The position numbers were made by a program, and so were the translations under genes. Of a stretch of DNA of 64,000 nt, positions 18,690-28,059 are shown one piece after another (position 1 is the stretch's first letter; every line of letters starts with the position of its first letter). The notes below the pieces were generated by a model. That model made no database searches and had not been told where the DNA came from. It saw only the letters and a program-made list of their open reading frames with translations. This DNA comes from DAOUAT01 sp964551735 (GTDB lineage: Bacteria > Chloroflexota > Anaerolineae > CG2-30-64-16): NCBI GenBank assembly GCA_964551735.1, contig CAZKEF010000012.1, forward strand, positions 62,001-126,000. Reading direction: 5' to 3'.

Positions 18690-21539
18690 ATGGCCCCAGT
18701 CAATATCACGATTGACGGAAAGAGAATCAAGGCCCAGGCGGGACAAACGGTCTTGGAGGCGGCCGAGGCGGCCGGCATCCACATCCCCGTGTTGTGCCAC
18801 CACCCGGCGCTGCCGCCGGAAGGCGCGTGCCGCGTCTGCCTGGTCGAGATCGAACGCCAGCGCAATCTCCAACCGGCGTGTACCTACCCGGTCACCGAGG
18901 GCATGGTGGTCAACACCACTTCACCGAAGGTGATGGAAGCGCGCAAATTTGCGCTGGAGCTGATCATCTCGGATCATCCGCTGGACTGCATGACGTGCGA
19001 GGCGACGGGCGATTGCCGGCTGCAAGACCTGGCATACGAATATGGCGTCCAGGGCGACAAATACGCGGGCGGCAAGCGCCACGCGTATCCCATTGACGAT
19101 CCCAACCCCTTTATCCAGGTGGATCGCAACAAGTGCATCCTCTGCCGGCGCTGCGTTCGGGCATGCAACTACATCAACGGGGTTGAGGCCATCAGCATCG
19201 TTTATCGCGGCTTCAACGCCAAGATCGCGTTTGGCATGGATTCCACCATGGAAGACAGCCCATGTGAGTTCTGCGGGAGCTGCGTAGAGGTGTGCCCGGT
19301 CGCCGCGTTGTGGCCCAAGCTGAGCATCGGCAAAGGCCGGCCCTATCAGACCCGCCGCGTCGAGACGGTCTGCTCGTACTGTGGCGTCGGCTGCAAGCTG
19401 ATCCTGCACCTGCGCGGCAACGAGATCGTCCGGGTGAGCGGCGGCGACGGCGCAGCCAACCATGGCTTCACCTGCGTCAAGGGCCGCTTCGGCTACGACT
19501 ACGTCAACCACGCCGACCGGCTGAAAAAGCCGTTGGTGCGGCGTTATCTGCTGGAGGGCAAACCCAAGCCGCGGCCGCATGCGGCCGAAAGCGGCGACGG
19601 CCATCACGAAGCGACCGGGACCGATCTGGACTGGGTCGAGACCTCCTGGGAGGAGGCTTTGGGGGTGGTCGCCCGGCAATGGGTTGCAATCAAGCAAACC
19701 TCCGGCGGCGACGCGTTTACGGCCCTGTGCTCAGCGCGGTGCTCCAATGAGGAAAACTTCCTGGCCGCCAAGCTGACCCGCCAACTGATGGAGACGCACA
19801 ACATAGATCATTGTGCGCGGTTGTGACACAGCCCCACCGTCTCCGGTCTGGGGACATCGTTCGGCTCTGGGGCCATGACCAACACGTTCGACGACATCGC
19901 CGAACAGGCCAAATGCCTCTTCATCATCGGCTCGAACACCACCGAGCAGCATCCGGTGTTCGGTATGCGGCTACGCCAGGCGGTCAAGCAGCGCGACGTG
20001 CCGCTGATCGTGGCCGACCCGCGGCGCATCCCGATCACCCAACTTGCCACGATCCACCTGCGCCACAAGCCCGGCACCGATACGGCGCTGCTGAACGGCT
20101 TGATGCACGTGCTGATCGCCGAGGATCTCTACGACCATGACTTCGTAGCCAATCGCACCGAGGGCTTCGAGGATCTGAAGACCAAACTGACGGAGTATTC
20201 ACCGGAACAGGTGGCCGAGATCTGCGGCGTCAAGGCCGAAGACATCCGCCGGGCGGCGCGCCTGATGGCGGCCAACAAGCCGACCGCGCTGATGTACGCG
20301 ATGGGCATCACCCAGCACACCAGCGGCCACGGCAACGTGATGAGCTGTGCGAACCTGCAAATGCTGCTGGGTAACCTGGGCGTGCCGGGCGGCGGCGTCA
20401 ACCCGCTGCGAGGCCAGTCCAACGTGCAGGGCGCGTGCGACATGGGCGGCCTGCCCAACGTCTATTCCGGTTATCAGAACGTAGCACTGGAAGCCTCCCA
20501 CAAGAAGTTCGAGGCAGCCTGGGGCGCCGTGCCGCCGGAGGACAAACCGGGGTTGACGGTGGTCGAGATGATGAACGCGGCCATCGCCGGCAAGGTCAAA
20601 ACGATGTACGTTTTCGGCGAGAACCCGATGCTTTCGGATCCGGATCTCAACCACGTGCGACACGCGCTGGAATCGTTGGATCTGCTGGTAGTGCAAGATC
20701 TCTTCATGACCGAAACCGCGCAGATTGCCGACGTGGTGCTGCCGGGGGCATCGTTCGCCGAAAAGGATGGCACCTTCACCAACAGCGAGCGCCGCGTTCA
20801 GCTCATCCGGCGGGCGCTCGATCCGTTGGGCGATACACGGCCCGACTGGCAGATCATCTCGGAACTGGGCCAGCAGTTGCTTGGGGCCGGTGTCCTGGCC
20901 GAACGCACGGCCTCCGTAGAGGCCGCCCCATATGGCGCGTGGGACTACCTGAACCCGGCCGAGATTATGGACGAGGTCGCGGCGCTCACGCCGAGTTACG
21001 GCGGCGTCCGCCATCAACGCCTGATGAGCGGCAAGGGCCTGCAATGGCCATGCCCTGATGACAAGCATCCCGGCACGCCGATCTTGCACGTGGGCAAGTT
21101 CACGCGCGGCTTGGGCAGATTTGCCCCAGTGGACTTCTTGCCCCCGGCCGAGCTGCCGGACGACGAATATCCGTTGCTGTTGACCACGGGCCGCGTGCTG
21201 TGGCACTACCATACTGGCTCCCTAACCCGGCGCGCCCAAGGCCTGGCAGCAATCTATCCCGAGGGCTTCATCGAGATGCACCCCGAGGATGCGGCACGGC
21301 TGGGCGTCGCCAGCGGTGAGCTGGTAGAAGTCTCCAGCCGCCGCGGTCAGGTGAACGTGAAGGCTGATGTCACAGAGAAGATTCAGCCCGGGGTCGTGTT
21401 CATGACCTTCCATTTTGCCGAGAGCGCGGCCAACCTGCTCACCAATTCTGCCTTCGACCCGGTGGCCAAGATCCCCGAATTCAAGGCGTGCGCAGTGAAG
21501 GTGGCCAGATTGCCCGCAGCGATGTGTAAGGCGTGCTAA
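18690..21539 (+). CDS. fdhA: Selenocysteine formate dehydrogenase catalytic subunit with NuoG-like N terminus
   Basis: The frame runs through one in-frame TGA (19824-19826, codon 379) that sits in HCAR-L-U-HSPTV, exactly where formate dehydrogenases carry the Mo/W-ligating Sec or Cys. Homology continues across it, so I read one 949-residue selenoprotein. Residues about 1-225 resemble NuoG/HoxU: a 2Fe-2S domain, a His-Cys motif and two 4Fe-4S motifs. About 228 onward is the molybdopterin oxidoreductase, starting with CSYCGVGC and ending in a dinucleotide-binding domain. It oxidises formate or reduces CO2 and should pass electrons to the NuoE/NuoF-GltD partners, as in Hyl-Fdh bifurcating enzymes. 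ATG 18690 (GAGG upstream) is chosen over GTG 18678. Confidence 0.93.
19827..19853 (+). promoter_or_regulatory. Candidate bacterial SECIS element of fdhA
   Basis: Directly after the in-frame TGA, CTCC (19841-19844) and GGGG (19850-19853) can form a short stem around the loop GGTCT (19845-19849). The loop sequence and its 18-base distance from TGA match what I recall of the Escherichia coli fdhF SECIS. This supports Sec insertion by SelB. Confidence 0.75.
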
Positions 21540-21606
21540 CCGGGATAGAGGCATCAACCGGTCTCTCGAGATGACACACCAACCGGCCAAAGCCTCGATT
21601 CCGGGA
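21540..21606 (+). repeat. Intergenic hairpin repeat, copy 1 of 3
   Basis: Imperfect inverted repeat with outer arms (GGGATAGAGGC / AGCCTCGATTCC) and inner ACCGG arms, between fdhA and focA. Related copies lie at 38476 and 63717. It may act as a terminator or processing signal. Confidence 0.6.
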
Positions 21607-21631
21607 TACTTTTCGACGAGGTGATCTTTTT

Positions 21632-22492
21632 ATGCCAAATGGGGAACTAACGATTGATGCTTTGATGCCGCCGCAGATGGCCGACCGGGCCGAAGCGATC
21701 GGTATCAAGAAGGCGAACACGGACTTCTGGACGATGTTTGCCCTGTCCATCCTGGCCGGAGCGTTCATCGGCGCCGGTGCGATGTTCGCCACCGTAGTGA
21801 CCGCGGATGCAGCAGGCAAATTAAGTTACGGCGTCACCCGATTGCTGGGCGGCATTGTGTTTGCCGTTGGTCTTATCATGGTGGTTGTCGCTGGCGCGGA
21901 GCTGTTCACCGGCAACAACCTGATTGTGATGGCCTGGGCCAATCGTAAGGTCAGCACGGCCAAGCTCCTGCGCAACTGGGGGATCGTGTACCTCGGCAAC
22001 CTGGTTGGTTCGGTGGCAACGGCAGTCCTGGTGTTCATGGGCCGGCAGTATACGTTTGGCAGTGGCGCAGTGGGCTTGCAGGCGCTCAACACCGCGGCCA
22101 CCAAAACCAGCCTGGACTTCATCCAGGCGTTAGCCTTGGGTATCATCTGTAACGCCCTGGTGTGTATTGCGGTTTGGCTGTGTTACAGCGCCCGGAGCAC
22201 GACCGACAAGATCCTCTCCATCATCTTTCCGATCGCAGCGTTCGTCACCGGCGGCTTCGAGCACAGCATCGCCAATATGTACTTCATCCCAATGGGCATG
22301 TTGATTAAGGCTTTTGGGACGCCGGACTTCTGGGCCAAAGTCGGTAAGACAGCAGCAGATTACGCCAGTCTCACATGGGGCAACTTCTTCCTGGCGAACC
22401 TACTGCCCGTGACCATTGGCAACATCATTGGCGGGGCTGTGCTGGTCGGCCTGGTCTACTGGTTTGCGTTTTTGCGCCTGCGGCGCAATTGA
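21632..22492 (+). CDS. focA: Formate/nitrite transporter family channel
   Basis: A 286-residue integral membrane protein with six predicted helices and the family signatures GAFIGAGA near residue 50, LFTGNN after helix 2 and a GGFEHSIANMYFIP stretch near residue 205. FocA channels move formate (or nitrite, hydrosulfide) across the membrane as pentamers. Its place directly after formate dehydrogenase argues for formate. The start at 21632 follows GAGGTGATC. Confidence 0.93.
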   Translation: MPNGELTIDALMPPQMADRAEAIGIKKANTDFWTMFALSILAGAFIGAGAMFATVVTADAAGKLSYGVTRLLGGIVFAVGLIMVVVAGAELFTGNNLIVMAWANRKVSTAKLLRNWGIVYLGNLVGSVATAVLVFMGRQYTFGSGAVGLQALNTAATKTSLDFIQALALGIICNALVCIAVWLCYSARSTTDKILSIIFPIAAFVTGGFEHSIANMYFIPMGMLIKAFGTPDFWAKVGKTAADYASLTWGNFFLANLLPVTIGNIIGGAVLVGLVYWFAFLRLRRN

Positions 22493-22508
22493 TTCAGAGG
22501 AGGATAAG

Positions 22509-22736
22509 ATGCGAGGTTATGTTTTGGTACACACCCGAGCCGGCGAGGAGCGGGACGTGGTTGACCAGATCAAAGGCGTCCCAGGCGTTATTCGGGCCGA
22601 TACGACCTTCGGCCCGTACGATGTTATTGTCGAGGTGGAGGCCTCTGATCTGGCCAGCATCGGCAAGCTGGTGTATGGGCGGGTCCGCGCGACACCCGGT
22701 GTTATGGATACGCTGACGTGCCTGGCCGTCGAATAA
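22509..22736 (+). CDS. Stand-alone Lrp/AsnC effector (RAM) domain
   Basis: 75 residues matching only the ligand-binding RAM domain of Lrp/AsnC regulators (YVLVHTRAGEERDVV start, GPYDVIVEVEA core). No DNA-binding helix-turn-helix is present. The ATG at 22509 follows GGAGGATAAG; an upstream extension would overlap focA. Stand-alone RAM proteins can bind amino acids or partner with full-length regulators. The role here is unknown. Confidence 0.82.
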   Translation: MRGYVLVHTRAGEERDVVDQIKGVPGVIRADTTFGPYDVIVEVEASDLASIGKLVYGRVRATPGVMDTLTCLAVE

Positions 22737-22770
22737 GTTCGACCCCCGGCGAAGCTCAGGAGCGTGCACC

Positions 22771-23166
22771 ATGAAGCTCTGTGATGTGCTACAGGCCATA
22801 GACGGCCGACTGATCACCAAAAACACTGACCTGGACATCGAGGTCCAAATGGGTTGCGGCGCCGATCTGATGAGCGATGTGCTGGCGTTCACCCACGCGG
22901 ACACGTTGCTGTTGACAGGGCTGACCAACCCGCAGGTGGTGCGCACAGCGGACATGGCCGGGATCCGGGCGATCATGTTTGTGCGGGGGAAACTCCCCCC
23001 CTCTGAAACGGTTATCCTGGCCGAGGACAAGGGCATCCCATTACTGGCTTCGAAATACACGCTCTATGAGACTTGCGGCAGGCTTTATCGCACAGGCTTA
23101 CCCAGCTGTGGCTTGTTTGAGCACAGCGTCCGGCGGTGGGAACAATACTTTGAGGGCAAGCCATGA
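22771..23166 (+). CDS. DRTGG-domain protein
   Basis: 131 residues of the small DRTGG-like family (GGADLMSDVLAF-type motif, here CGADLMSDVLAF; GLTNPQVVRTADM; GIPLLASKYTLYETCGRLY). The protein at 39865 is about half identical and that at 27069 is more distant. DRTGG proteins recur beside clostridial [FeFe]-hydrogenase operons together with PHP, HATPase and SpoIIE genes, as happens here; the biochemical role is unknown, with regulation suspected. Its stop overlaps the next receiver start (ATGA), so the two are coupled. Confidence 0.8.
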   Translation: MKLCDVLQAIDGRLITKNTDLDIEVQMGCGADLMSDVLAFTHADTLLLTGLTNPQVVRTADMAGIRAIMFVRGKLPPSETVILAEDKGIPLLASKYTLYETCGRLYRTGLPSCGLFEHSVRRWEQYFEGKP

Positions 23167-23567
23167 CGCTCCGTAAGGTCCTTATCGTCGAAGATGACCC
23201 CGATATGGCGCTGGCGCTGCGTATGCCCCTGGAGGCCAGTGGCTACGAGGTCCACGAAGCGCGTTCGGGCCTGGAAGGCCTGCAAAAGATCCAGGAGATG
23301 CAGCCCGATCTGATCATCTTGGACGCTATGATGGAATCCAGTACGGCCGGTTTCCAGTTTTCCCTGACCTTGCGCAGCCCTGATCCGAGATCGCCATATG
23401 CAACCTACCGTCATGTTCCCTTGCTGATGGTGACAGCCATCCACACGACCACGTCGCTGCGCTTTGGGCCCGATGAGGCGTACTTGCCCGTGGATGATTT
23501 CGTGGAAAAGCCGGTTGACCCCGATGTGCTGCTGCACAAGGTGCGCACGCTGCTCAGTAGTGCGTGA
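23163..23567 (+). CDS. Stand-alone response regulator receiver
   Basis: Receiver-only protein of 134 residues (VEDDPDM, phosphoacceptor in ILDAMME, MVTA, EKPVDP). It is closely related to the receiver fused to the protease at 13259: both share MPLEAxGY and the TSLRFGP/TPLRFGP stretch before the Lys. That similarity shows the receiver at 13259 belongs to a family that is normally free-standing. It is coupled to the DRTGG gene upstream. Confidence 0.9.
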   Translation: MTLRKVLIVEDDPDMALALRMPLEASGYEVHEARSGLEGLQKIQEMQPDLIILDAMMESSTAGFQFSLTLRSPDPRSPYATYRHVPLLMVTAIHTTTSLRFGPDEAYLPVDDFVEKPVDPDVLLHKVRTLLSSA

Positions 23568-23610
23568 TTGACCCCAGCAATTGATGATAGCCAAGTAAAG
23601 GAGACACATA

Positions 23611-24024
23611 ATGGCTAAAAAACAGCATATCCTGATCGTTGACGATGATGTGCAGGCCGTGGACACTGTGGAGACCCTGCTCCAGAGTGTCGGCTATGAA
23701 ACGTCGCACGCGTATCTGTCCATGGACGGCCTGGAGCTTGCCCGGCAGGTGAAGCCGGCCCTCATCCTGCTTGATGTAATGTTCGCGGGACCACCCGGCC
23801 CCGACGGCTTCGAAGTTTCGCGCGAACTCCATGAAGACCCCGAGTTGAAGGACATCCCGGTGATCATTCTGTCGGGGCTCAAGAAGGTGATGGGCATTTC
23901 GGCCGATTTTACGCCGGACGAGACATGGATGCCCGTCAAGGCCTTCATGGAGAAACCGGTCAAACCGGCCGACCTGTTGGCTCAGATCGAAAAGATCCTC
24001 GGCCCGCGGCCGCAACTGGCATAG
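23611..24024 (+). CDS. Stand-alone response regulator receiver
   Basis: Receiver-only protein of 137 residues behind AAAGGAGA. Motifs VDDDVQ, the phosphoacceptor in LLDVMFAGPP, ILSG and EKPVKP. It is a close paralogue of the receiver at 7164 over its entire length, including the DETWMPVKAF acidic loop. The kinase at 24269 is the nearest potential partner. Confidence 0.9.
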   Translation: MAKKQHILIVDDDVQAVDTVETLLQSVGYETSHAYLSMDGLELARQVKPALILLDVMFAGPPGPDGFEVSRELHEDPELKDIPVIILSGLKKVMGISADFTPDETWMPVKAFMEKPVKPADLLAQIEKILGPRPQLA

Positions 24025-24195
24025 GGACGGTTGCAGACCTCCGTCGGCGCGCGGGAGCGTGTGCTCCCGGGCGTAGGGACGGGGTGTGCCCGGTTAACGC
24101 AGGCTCGCCTTGCGCGACGGAAGCGTGATAGCGTCAGGTTCTCCGTTGATTCGAAGGAACCCGCCTCTACAACTGGTTTTGAACACACCCGCATG

Positions 24196-24232
24196 CTGTT
24201 GGTCGCGACCGGGGATCGGTCGCGACTAACAG
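24196..24232 (+). repeat. 15-bp hairpin in the 24025-24268 spacer
   Basis: CTGTTGGTCGCGACC (24196-24210) pairs with 24218-24232 (one G-U pair, 7-base loop). A smaller GGGAGC/GCTCCC hairpin lies near 24053. There is no T-run. The rest of this 244-base spacer shows no gene or recognisable promoter; the hairpin may end the upstream transcript. Confidence 0.5.
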
Positions 24233-24268
24233 CACTGTAACTACCATCCGGCAGGAAGGGTCTGTGCC

Positions 24269-25387
24269 ATGTCAGGCACGACTGAGGCGCTGGAGTCGTT
24301 GATCGAGGCGGTGCGGCGCATCGTGCCGCTCGGCGCCATCTCCGCGTGGGAATTGAACCCATCTGCGGCCCAACTCACGTTGGCATGCCCGCAGGGTTCC
24401 CCAACGGCTATCCCGGCCTGCGCCATACCCGACAGCCCGCTGGCGCAGAAGGCGTTGGCCGCCGGCAGTGCGTTGGCCGCGCCAGACCGCACGGTAGCTG
24501 ACCCACTCCTGACACACCTTGATGGCATGGTACTGGCCCTGCGCCTGGGAACAGCGGAACAGCCGCGGGGACTGCTCCTGATCCACACTGTCGCGCCTTA
24601 CACCTTCACCTCCGCGGAGATCACGACCCTGCAGGCGCTGTGCCGACTCGGCTCGGTCGCACTAGGGGCAGCGCAGCGCGCCGCTGAGTTAACCCGTGTT
24701 GACGCCAATCGGGATCAATTCCTCCATGTCACCACGCACGAGCTCCGATCTCCCCTGGCCGTCTCGCAAACGCTGATACGTAACGTTGTTAAAGGCTATG
24801 CCGGCCAGCTGACCGATAAACAAAAGGAGGTATTCACACGCATTTCCGGCCAGCTTGACCGCCTGGAAGGACTGGTAAACGACCTATTGGACCTGGCTGC
24901 CAGCCGGGCTATCGGCGCTGAGGCGCTCATGCCAGTCATGCTCAACGCTGCGATTGGCAGGGCAGTGCTGCTGCTGAGCCCGCACGCGGAAGAGAAAGGG
25001 GTCGCGCTCGTCCTGCAGCCCTGTCGCGAGGAACTTGTGGTTACCGCGACTGAAGATGGCCTCGACCGCATTTTCGTCAACCTGGTGGGCAACGCCATCA
25101 AGTACACCCCTGCTGGCGGCCAGGTCGCCGTGTCAGTGAGTCGCACCGACGAACTGGCGACAGTCACCGTGGCTGACACCGGGCTCGGCATCCCAGCCGA
25201 GGCCATGACGCACCTGTTTGAGGAATTCTATCGCGCACCCAACGTGCGCGCGGCCAATATCACCGGCACTGGCCTGGGTCTCATCATCGTCAAGGAGCTG
25301 GTAACGCGATTTCACGGGCAGATTGACGTACAAAGTGAGGAGAGCAAGGGCACTTCTTTCACAGTTCACCTGCCACGGCTCCGCTAA
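24269..25387 (+). CDS. Cytosolic histidine kinase with GAF-like sensor
   Basis: 372 residues without membrane segments. Residues about 5-145 look like a GAF-type sensor. HisKA has its phospho-His in VTTHELRSPLA (about 158) and a HATPase follows with N box NLVGNAIKY, G1 DTGLGIP and G2 GTGLGLI. It probably senses an internal signal. It follows two receivers and precedes the Hdr region, so a regulatory link to electron-transfer genes is a reasonable inference without direct proof. Confidence 0.88.
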   Translation: MSGTTEALESLIEAVRRIVPLGAISAWELNPSAAQLTLACPQGSPTAIPACAIPDSPLAQKALAAGSALAAPDRTVADPLLTHLDGMVLALRLGTAEQPRGLLLIHTVAPYTFTSAEITTLQALCRLGSVALGAAQRAAELTRVDANRDQFLHVTTHELRSPLAVSQTLIRNVVKGYAGQLTDKQKEVFTRISGQLDRLEGLVNDLLDLAASRAIGAEALMPVMLNAAIGRAVLLLSPHAEEKGVALVLQPCREELVVTATEDGLDRIFVNLVGNAIKYTPAGGQVAVSVSRTDELATVTVADTGLGIPAEAMTHLFEEFYRAPNVRAANITGTGLGLIIVKELVTRFHGQIDVQSEESKGTSFTVHLPRLR

Positions 25388-25434
25388 GCAACACAAACCA
25401 GTCCCCTTCGACCATCCACCATTGGGCCGAGTTG

Positions 25435-25477
25435 TATGATATTCGTCATATCGCCATTGGCCGTGGGTAATTATACT
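25435..25477 (+). promoter_or_regulatory. Symmetric CRP/FNR-type site and -10 element upstream of hdrC
   Basis: TATGA-N6-TCATA (25435-25450) is a perfect inverted repeat. TATACT (25472-25477), a good -10, begins 21 bases later, which puts the site near -41.5, a class II activator position. This is the best of three related sites (2263, 13785). Further downstream GCGAAT/ATTCGC (about 25523-25547) is a possible leader hairpin. Confidence 0.6.
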
Positions 25478-25609
25478 TACAAGGGCTATTGTTTGCGTCT
25501 GACAGCACAAGATGTGATTTGCGCGAATCTGTCCTCAAATAATTCGCACTGATCGTTAAATATTGTCCTCTCAACAACGCTGACACGGCAGATTGCAAGG
25601 AGGCGTCTC

Positions 25610-26188
25610 ATGACAACCCCTGAGATCATCGTGCTAACTGACATCAAACGCGATATGGCGTTTGGCGACCGCCTGACCCCCGCCGGACTCGAGCTTCGTA
25701 CTTGTATTCAATGTGGCACCTGCACGGCATCCTGTCCATCAGCTTCCGCGATGGACATCACCCCGCGCAAGATGTGGCGTATGGTGCAGTTGGGCATGGT
25801 CGAAGAGGTGCTGAAAAGCAAGACCATGTGGCTGTGCAGCATTTGCTATCAGTGCCAGGTGCGCTGCCCCCGCGGCATCCCCCTCACCGAGGCCATCGCT
25901 AAGCTTAAACAACTGGCGATCCAGCAGCAGGTCAAACAGTGGCGTGAGAGCACCACGTTCTACCTGGCATTCAGTGATGTTATGCGCCGTTATGGCCGGA
26001 TGCGCGAGACCGAGTTCATGGCGCGTTACTTCCTCTCCACCAATCCGCTGGAGGCACTGGGGTATGCCGGAATGGGGCTCACCCTGCTACGTCGCGGCAA
26101 GTTGCGCCCCGAGTTGCCGCGGTTGGCCGGTGAAGGCAAACTGTCCAAACTTTTCGATCGCGTGGCAGAGTTGGAGGGGCGCAGATGA
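25610..26188 (+). CDS. hdrC: Heterodisulfide reductase subunit C-like 4Fe-4S protein
   Basis: 192 residues with two 4Fe-4S motifs, CIQCGTCTASCP (about residue 28) and CSICYQCQVRCP (about 78), and the HdrC-style ITPRKMWRMVQLG between them. No membrane segments. HdrC passes electrons between HdrA and HdrB. AAGGAGG precedes the start. Its TGA overlaps the hdrB ATG, so the pair is coupled. In a non-methanogen the terminal acceptor of such HdrBC units is generally unknown. Confidence 0.92.
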   Translation: MTTPEIIVLTDIKRDMAFGDRLTPAGLELRTCIQCGTCTASCPSASAMDITPRKMWRMVQLGMVEEVLKSKTMWLCSICYQCQVRCPRGIPLTEAIAKLKQLAIQQQVKQWRESTTFYLAFSDVMRRYGRMRETEFMARYFLSTNPLEALGYAGMGLTLLRRGKLRPELPRLAGEGKLSKLFDRVAELEGRR

Positions 26189-27054
26189 AACGCTATCTAT
26201 TTTACCCCGGCTGCTCCATGGACGCCTCGGCGCTGGAATACAAGAGCGCCATGCTGGCCGTTTTTTCCGCTTTAGGTGCCGAAGTCACTGAATTGGAGGA
26301 TTGGACCTGCTGCGGCGCCAGCGTCGCCCCAGTCATGAGCGACCTGCTGGGGCTGGCGCTGCCGGCTCGCAACCTGGCTATCGCTGAGAAGATGGGCAAC
26401 AGCCGGACCATGGTCGTCGGCTGCAGCGCGTGCTTCACCAGCTTTGCGCGCACCAATGCGACTGTTGCCGAACCCGCCACCTTAAGCCGGGTGAACCAGG
26501 CGCTGGTGGTAGAAAACCTCCAATACAACAACACCATCACAGTCCGCCACATGCTGGACGTGCTGGCCAACGACTTTGGCCCGGCTGCGGTTGCCGCGGT
26601 CGTCAAGCGCCCGTTGACCGGCCTGAAGGTGGCTCCCTACTACGGCTGCCAGACGGTGCGGCCGTATGCCTCGTTTGATGACGGCCAGCAGCCGTGGTCT
26701 ATGGTGGCCTTGATTGAGGCCTTGGGCGCTACGGTTTACCACCACCTGCAAGAGGCGACCTGCTGTGGCACGGCACTCTTAACAACCAAGCCGGAACTAG
26801 GGCTGCGCATCGCCGGCAGCATCCTGGAGGCTGCGCAGCCGGCCGACTGCATCGTCGCCGTGTGTCCCATGTGCCACATGAACCTGGATAGCTATCAAGA
26901 CAAAGTATCGAAGGTGTTACGCAAACCGATCAAGATCCCGGTGGTGTTCTTGCCGCAACTGATCGGACTGGCCTTTGGACTCAGCGAGAAGGAACTGCTC
27001 TTCAAACGGCATGTGGTGCCGGTCGGCCCGGCGTTGGAGAAAGTGCCGGCTTGA
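26185..27054 (+). CDS. hdrB: Heterodisulfide reductase subunit B-like CCG-domain protein
   Basis: 289 residues with two CCG domains (CCGAS and GCSACF in the first; TCCGTAL and CPMCHMN in the second), the cysteine sets that ligate the unusual non-cubane 4Fe-4S clusters of HdrB. In methanogens this is the disulfide-reducing site. In bacteria HdrB homologues serve other thiol/disulfide or unknown acceptors. It is likely the catalytic end of the complex whose HdrA halves and Mvh hydrogenase are encoded downstream. Confidence 0.92.
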   Translation: MKRYLFYPGCSMDASALEYKSAMLAVFSALGAEVTELEDWTCCGASVAPVMSDLLGLALPARNLAIAEKMGNSRTMVVGCSACFTSFARTNATVAEPATLSRVNQALVVENLQYNNTITVRHMLDVLANDFGPAAVAAVVKRPLTGLKVAPYYGCQTVRPYASFDDGQQPWSMVALIEALGATVYHHLQEATCCGTALLTTKPELGLRIAGSILEAAQPADCIVAVCPMCHMNLDSYQDKVSKVLRKPIKIPVVFLPQLIGLAFGLSEKELLFKRHVVPVGPALEKVPA

Positions 27055-27068
27055 TCGTTGGAGGGACC

Positions 27069-27410
27069 ATGAGACTATCCGAGATCGCCCAACAGCTTTC
27101 GCTGGAAGTCAAGGCCGGAGCCGGGAAACTCGATGTCGCGGTCACGGGGGGCTACGCCTGCGATTTGTTGAGCTATGTGATGGCGAACGGCAAGGCGGGC
27201 GATCTTTGGATCACTATCCAGGGCCATCCAAACATCGTCGCCGTTGCCAGCTTGATCAATCTCGCAGGCATCGTCGTGGTTGAGGGCGTTAAGATCGATC
27301 CGGTAACAGTAGCGAAGGCCGACCAGGAGCGCATCCCCTTGCTGGCAACCAATGAGACGACTTACAGCGTGGCTGGCAAGCTTTACGCCTTGGGTATTCA
27401 TGGCGCGTAA
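27069..27410 (+). CDS. Small DRTGG-like protein
   Basis: 113 residues resembling the DRTGG family (GGYACDLLSYVMANG, IPLLATNETTYSVAGKLYALG). ATG 27069 follows GGAGGGACC and lies 14 bases after hdrB. It begins a cassette of DRTGG, HATPase, PHP and degenerate SpoIIE genes. Homologous cassettes accompany [FeFe]-hydrogenase operons in Clostridia as far as I recall. Role unknown, presumably regulatory. Confidence 0.78.
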   Translation: MRLSEIAQQLSLEVKAGAGKLDVAVTGGYACDLLSYVMANGKAGDLWITIQGHPNIVAVASLINLAGIVVVEGVKIDPVTVAKADQERIPLLATNETTYSVAGKLYALGIHGA

Positions 27411-27415
27411 CCCCC

Positions 27416-27982
27416 ATGCGCGAGTTGAGCCTGCACATCCTGGATATCTTGCAGAACTCTGGCGAAGCGGGCGCAACCCTGGTCGAACTCACCATCGAGG
27501 AGGACCTGGCGGCCGACCGGTTGGCTATCGTGGTGCGTGATAACGGCCGCGGCATCCCGCCTGACGTGCTGTTACACGTGTTTGATCCGTTCTTCACGAG
27601 CCGTAAGACCCGTCACGTTGGATTAGGCTTGCCCCTGCTGAAGGCAGCCGCCGAACGCTGCGAAGGTGATGTGGTGATCACATCGGAAGCGGGCGAGGGA
27701 ACGACGGTTACAGCAGCTTTCCGGCACAGCCACATTGATCGGGCGCCGTTGGGCGACCTGACGGCAACACTGCTGTCGTTCATTCTGGGCGGGATATGCG
27801 ATCTACATTATGTGCATCGGGTTATGGCCGGTAGACTAGGCGAGAAGGCGATCAGGGAGTTCGAGTTCCATACTGGCGAGATTAAGGCGGAACTGGGTGA
27901 CGTGCCTTTGACCCATCCAGCCGTGAGGCAGTGGCTGCAAGCGTTTGTCACGGCGGGTGAGGCCGAACTCGAACGAGCCTGA
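27416..27982 (+). CDS. Histidine kinase-like ATPase without HisKA
   Basis: 188 residues. A GHKL ATPase fold occupies about 1-105 (N box HILDILQNSGEAGA, G1 DNGRGIP, G2 HVGLGLP). There is no phospho-accepting His domain, so it is more like an anti-sigma-type kinase or ATP-binding regulator. The C-terminal about 80 residues have no recognised domain. It starts 5 bases after the DRTGG gene and is clearly co-transcribed. Confidence 0.85.
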   Translation: MRELSLHILDILQNSGEAGATLVELTIEEDLAADRLAIVVRDNGRGIPPDVLLHVFDPFFTSRKTRHVGLGLPLLKAAAERCEGDVVITSEAGEGTTVTAAFRHSHIDRAPLGDLTATLLSFILGGICDLHYVHRVMAGRLGEKAIREFEFHTGEIKAELGDVPLTHPAVRQWLQAFVTAGEAELERA

Positions 27983-28059
27983 AGCCGGGAACAGGAGCAT
28001 CTCTTCTGTCTCAGCCGGCCTGCGAGCACCCAACTTACCAACCTATTAGTTACCAACCC

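Noticed and set aside
18690..21539. Reading the formate dehydrogenase region as two separate or frameshifted genes
   Set aside because: Both parts are in the same frame, separated only by TGA at the known Sec position, with a SECIS-like hairpin following.
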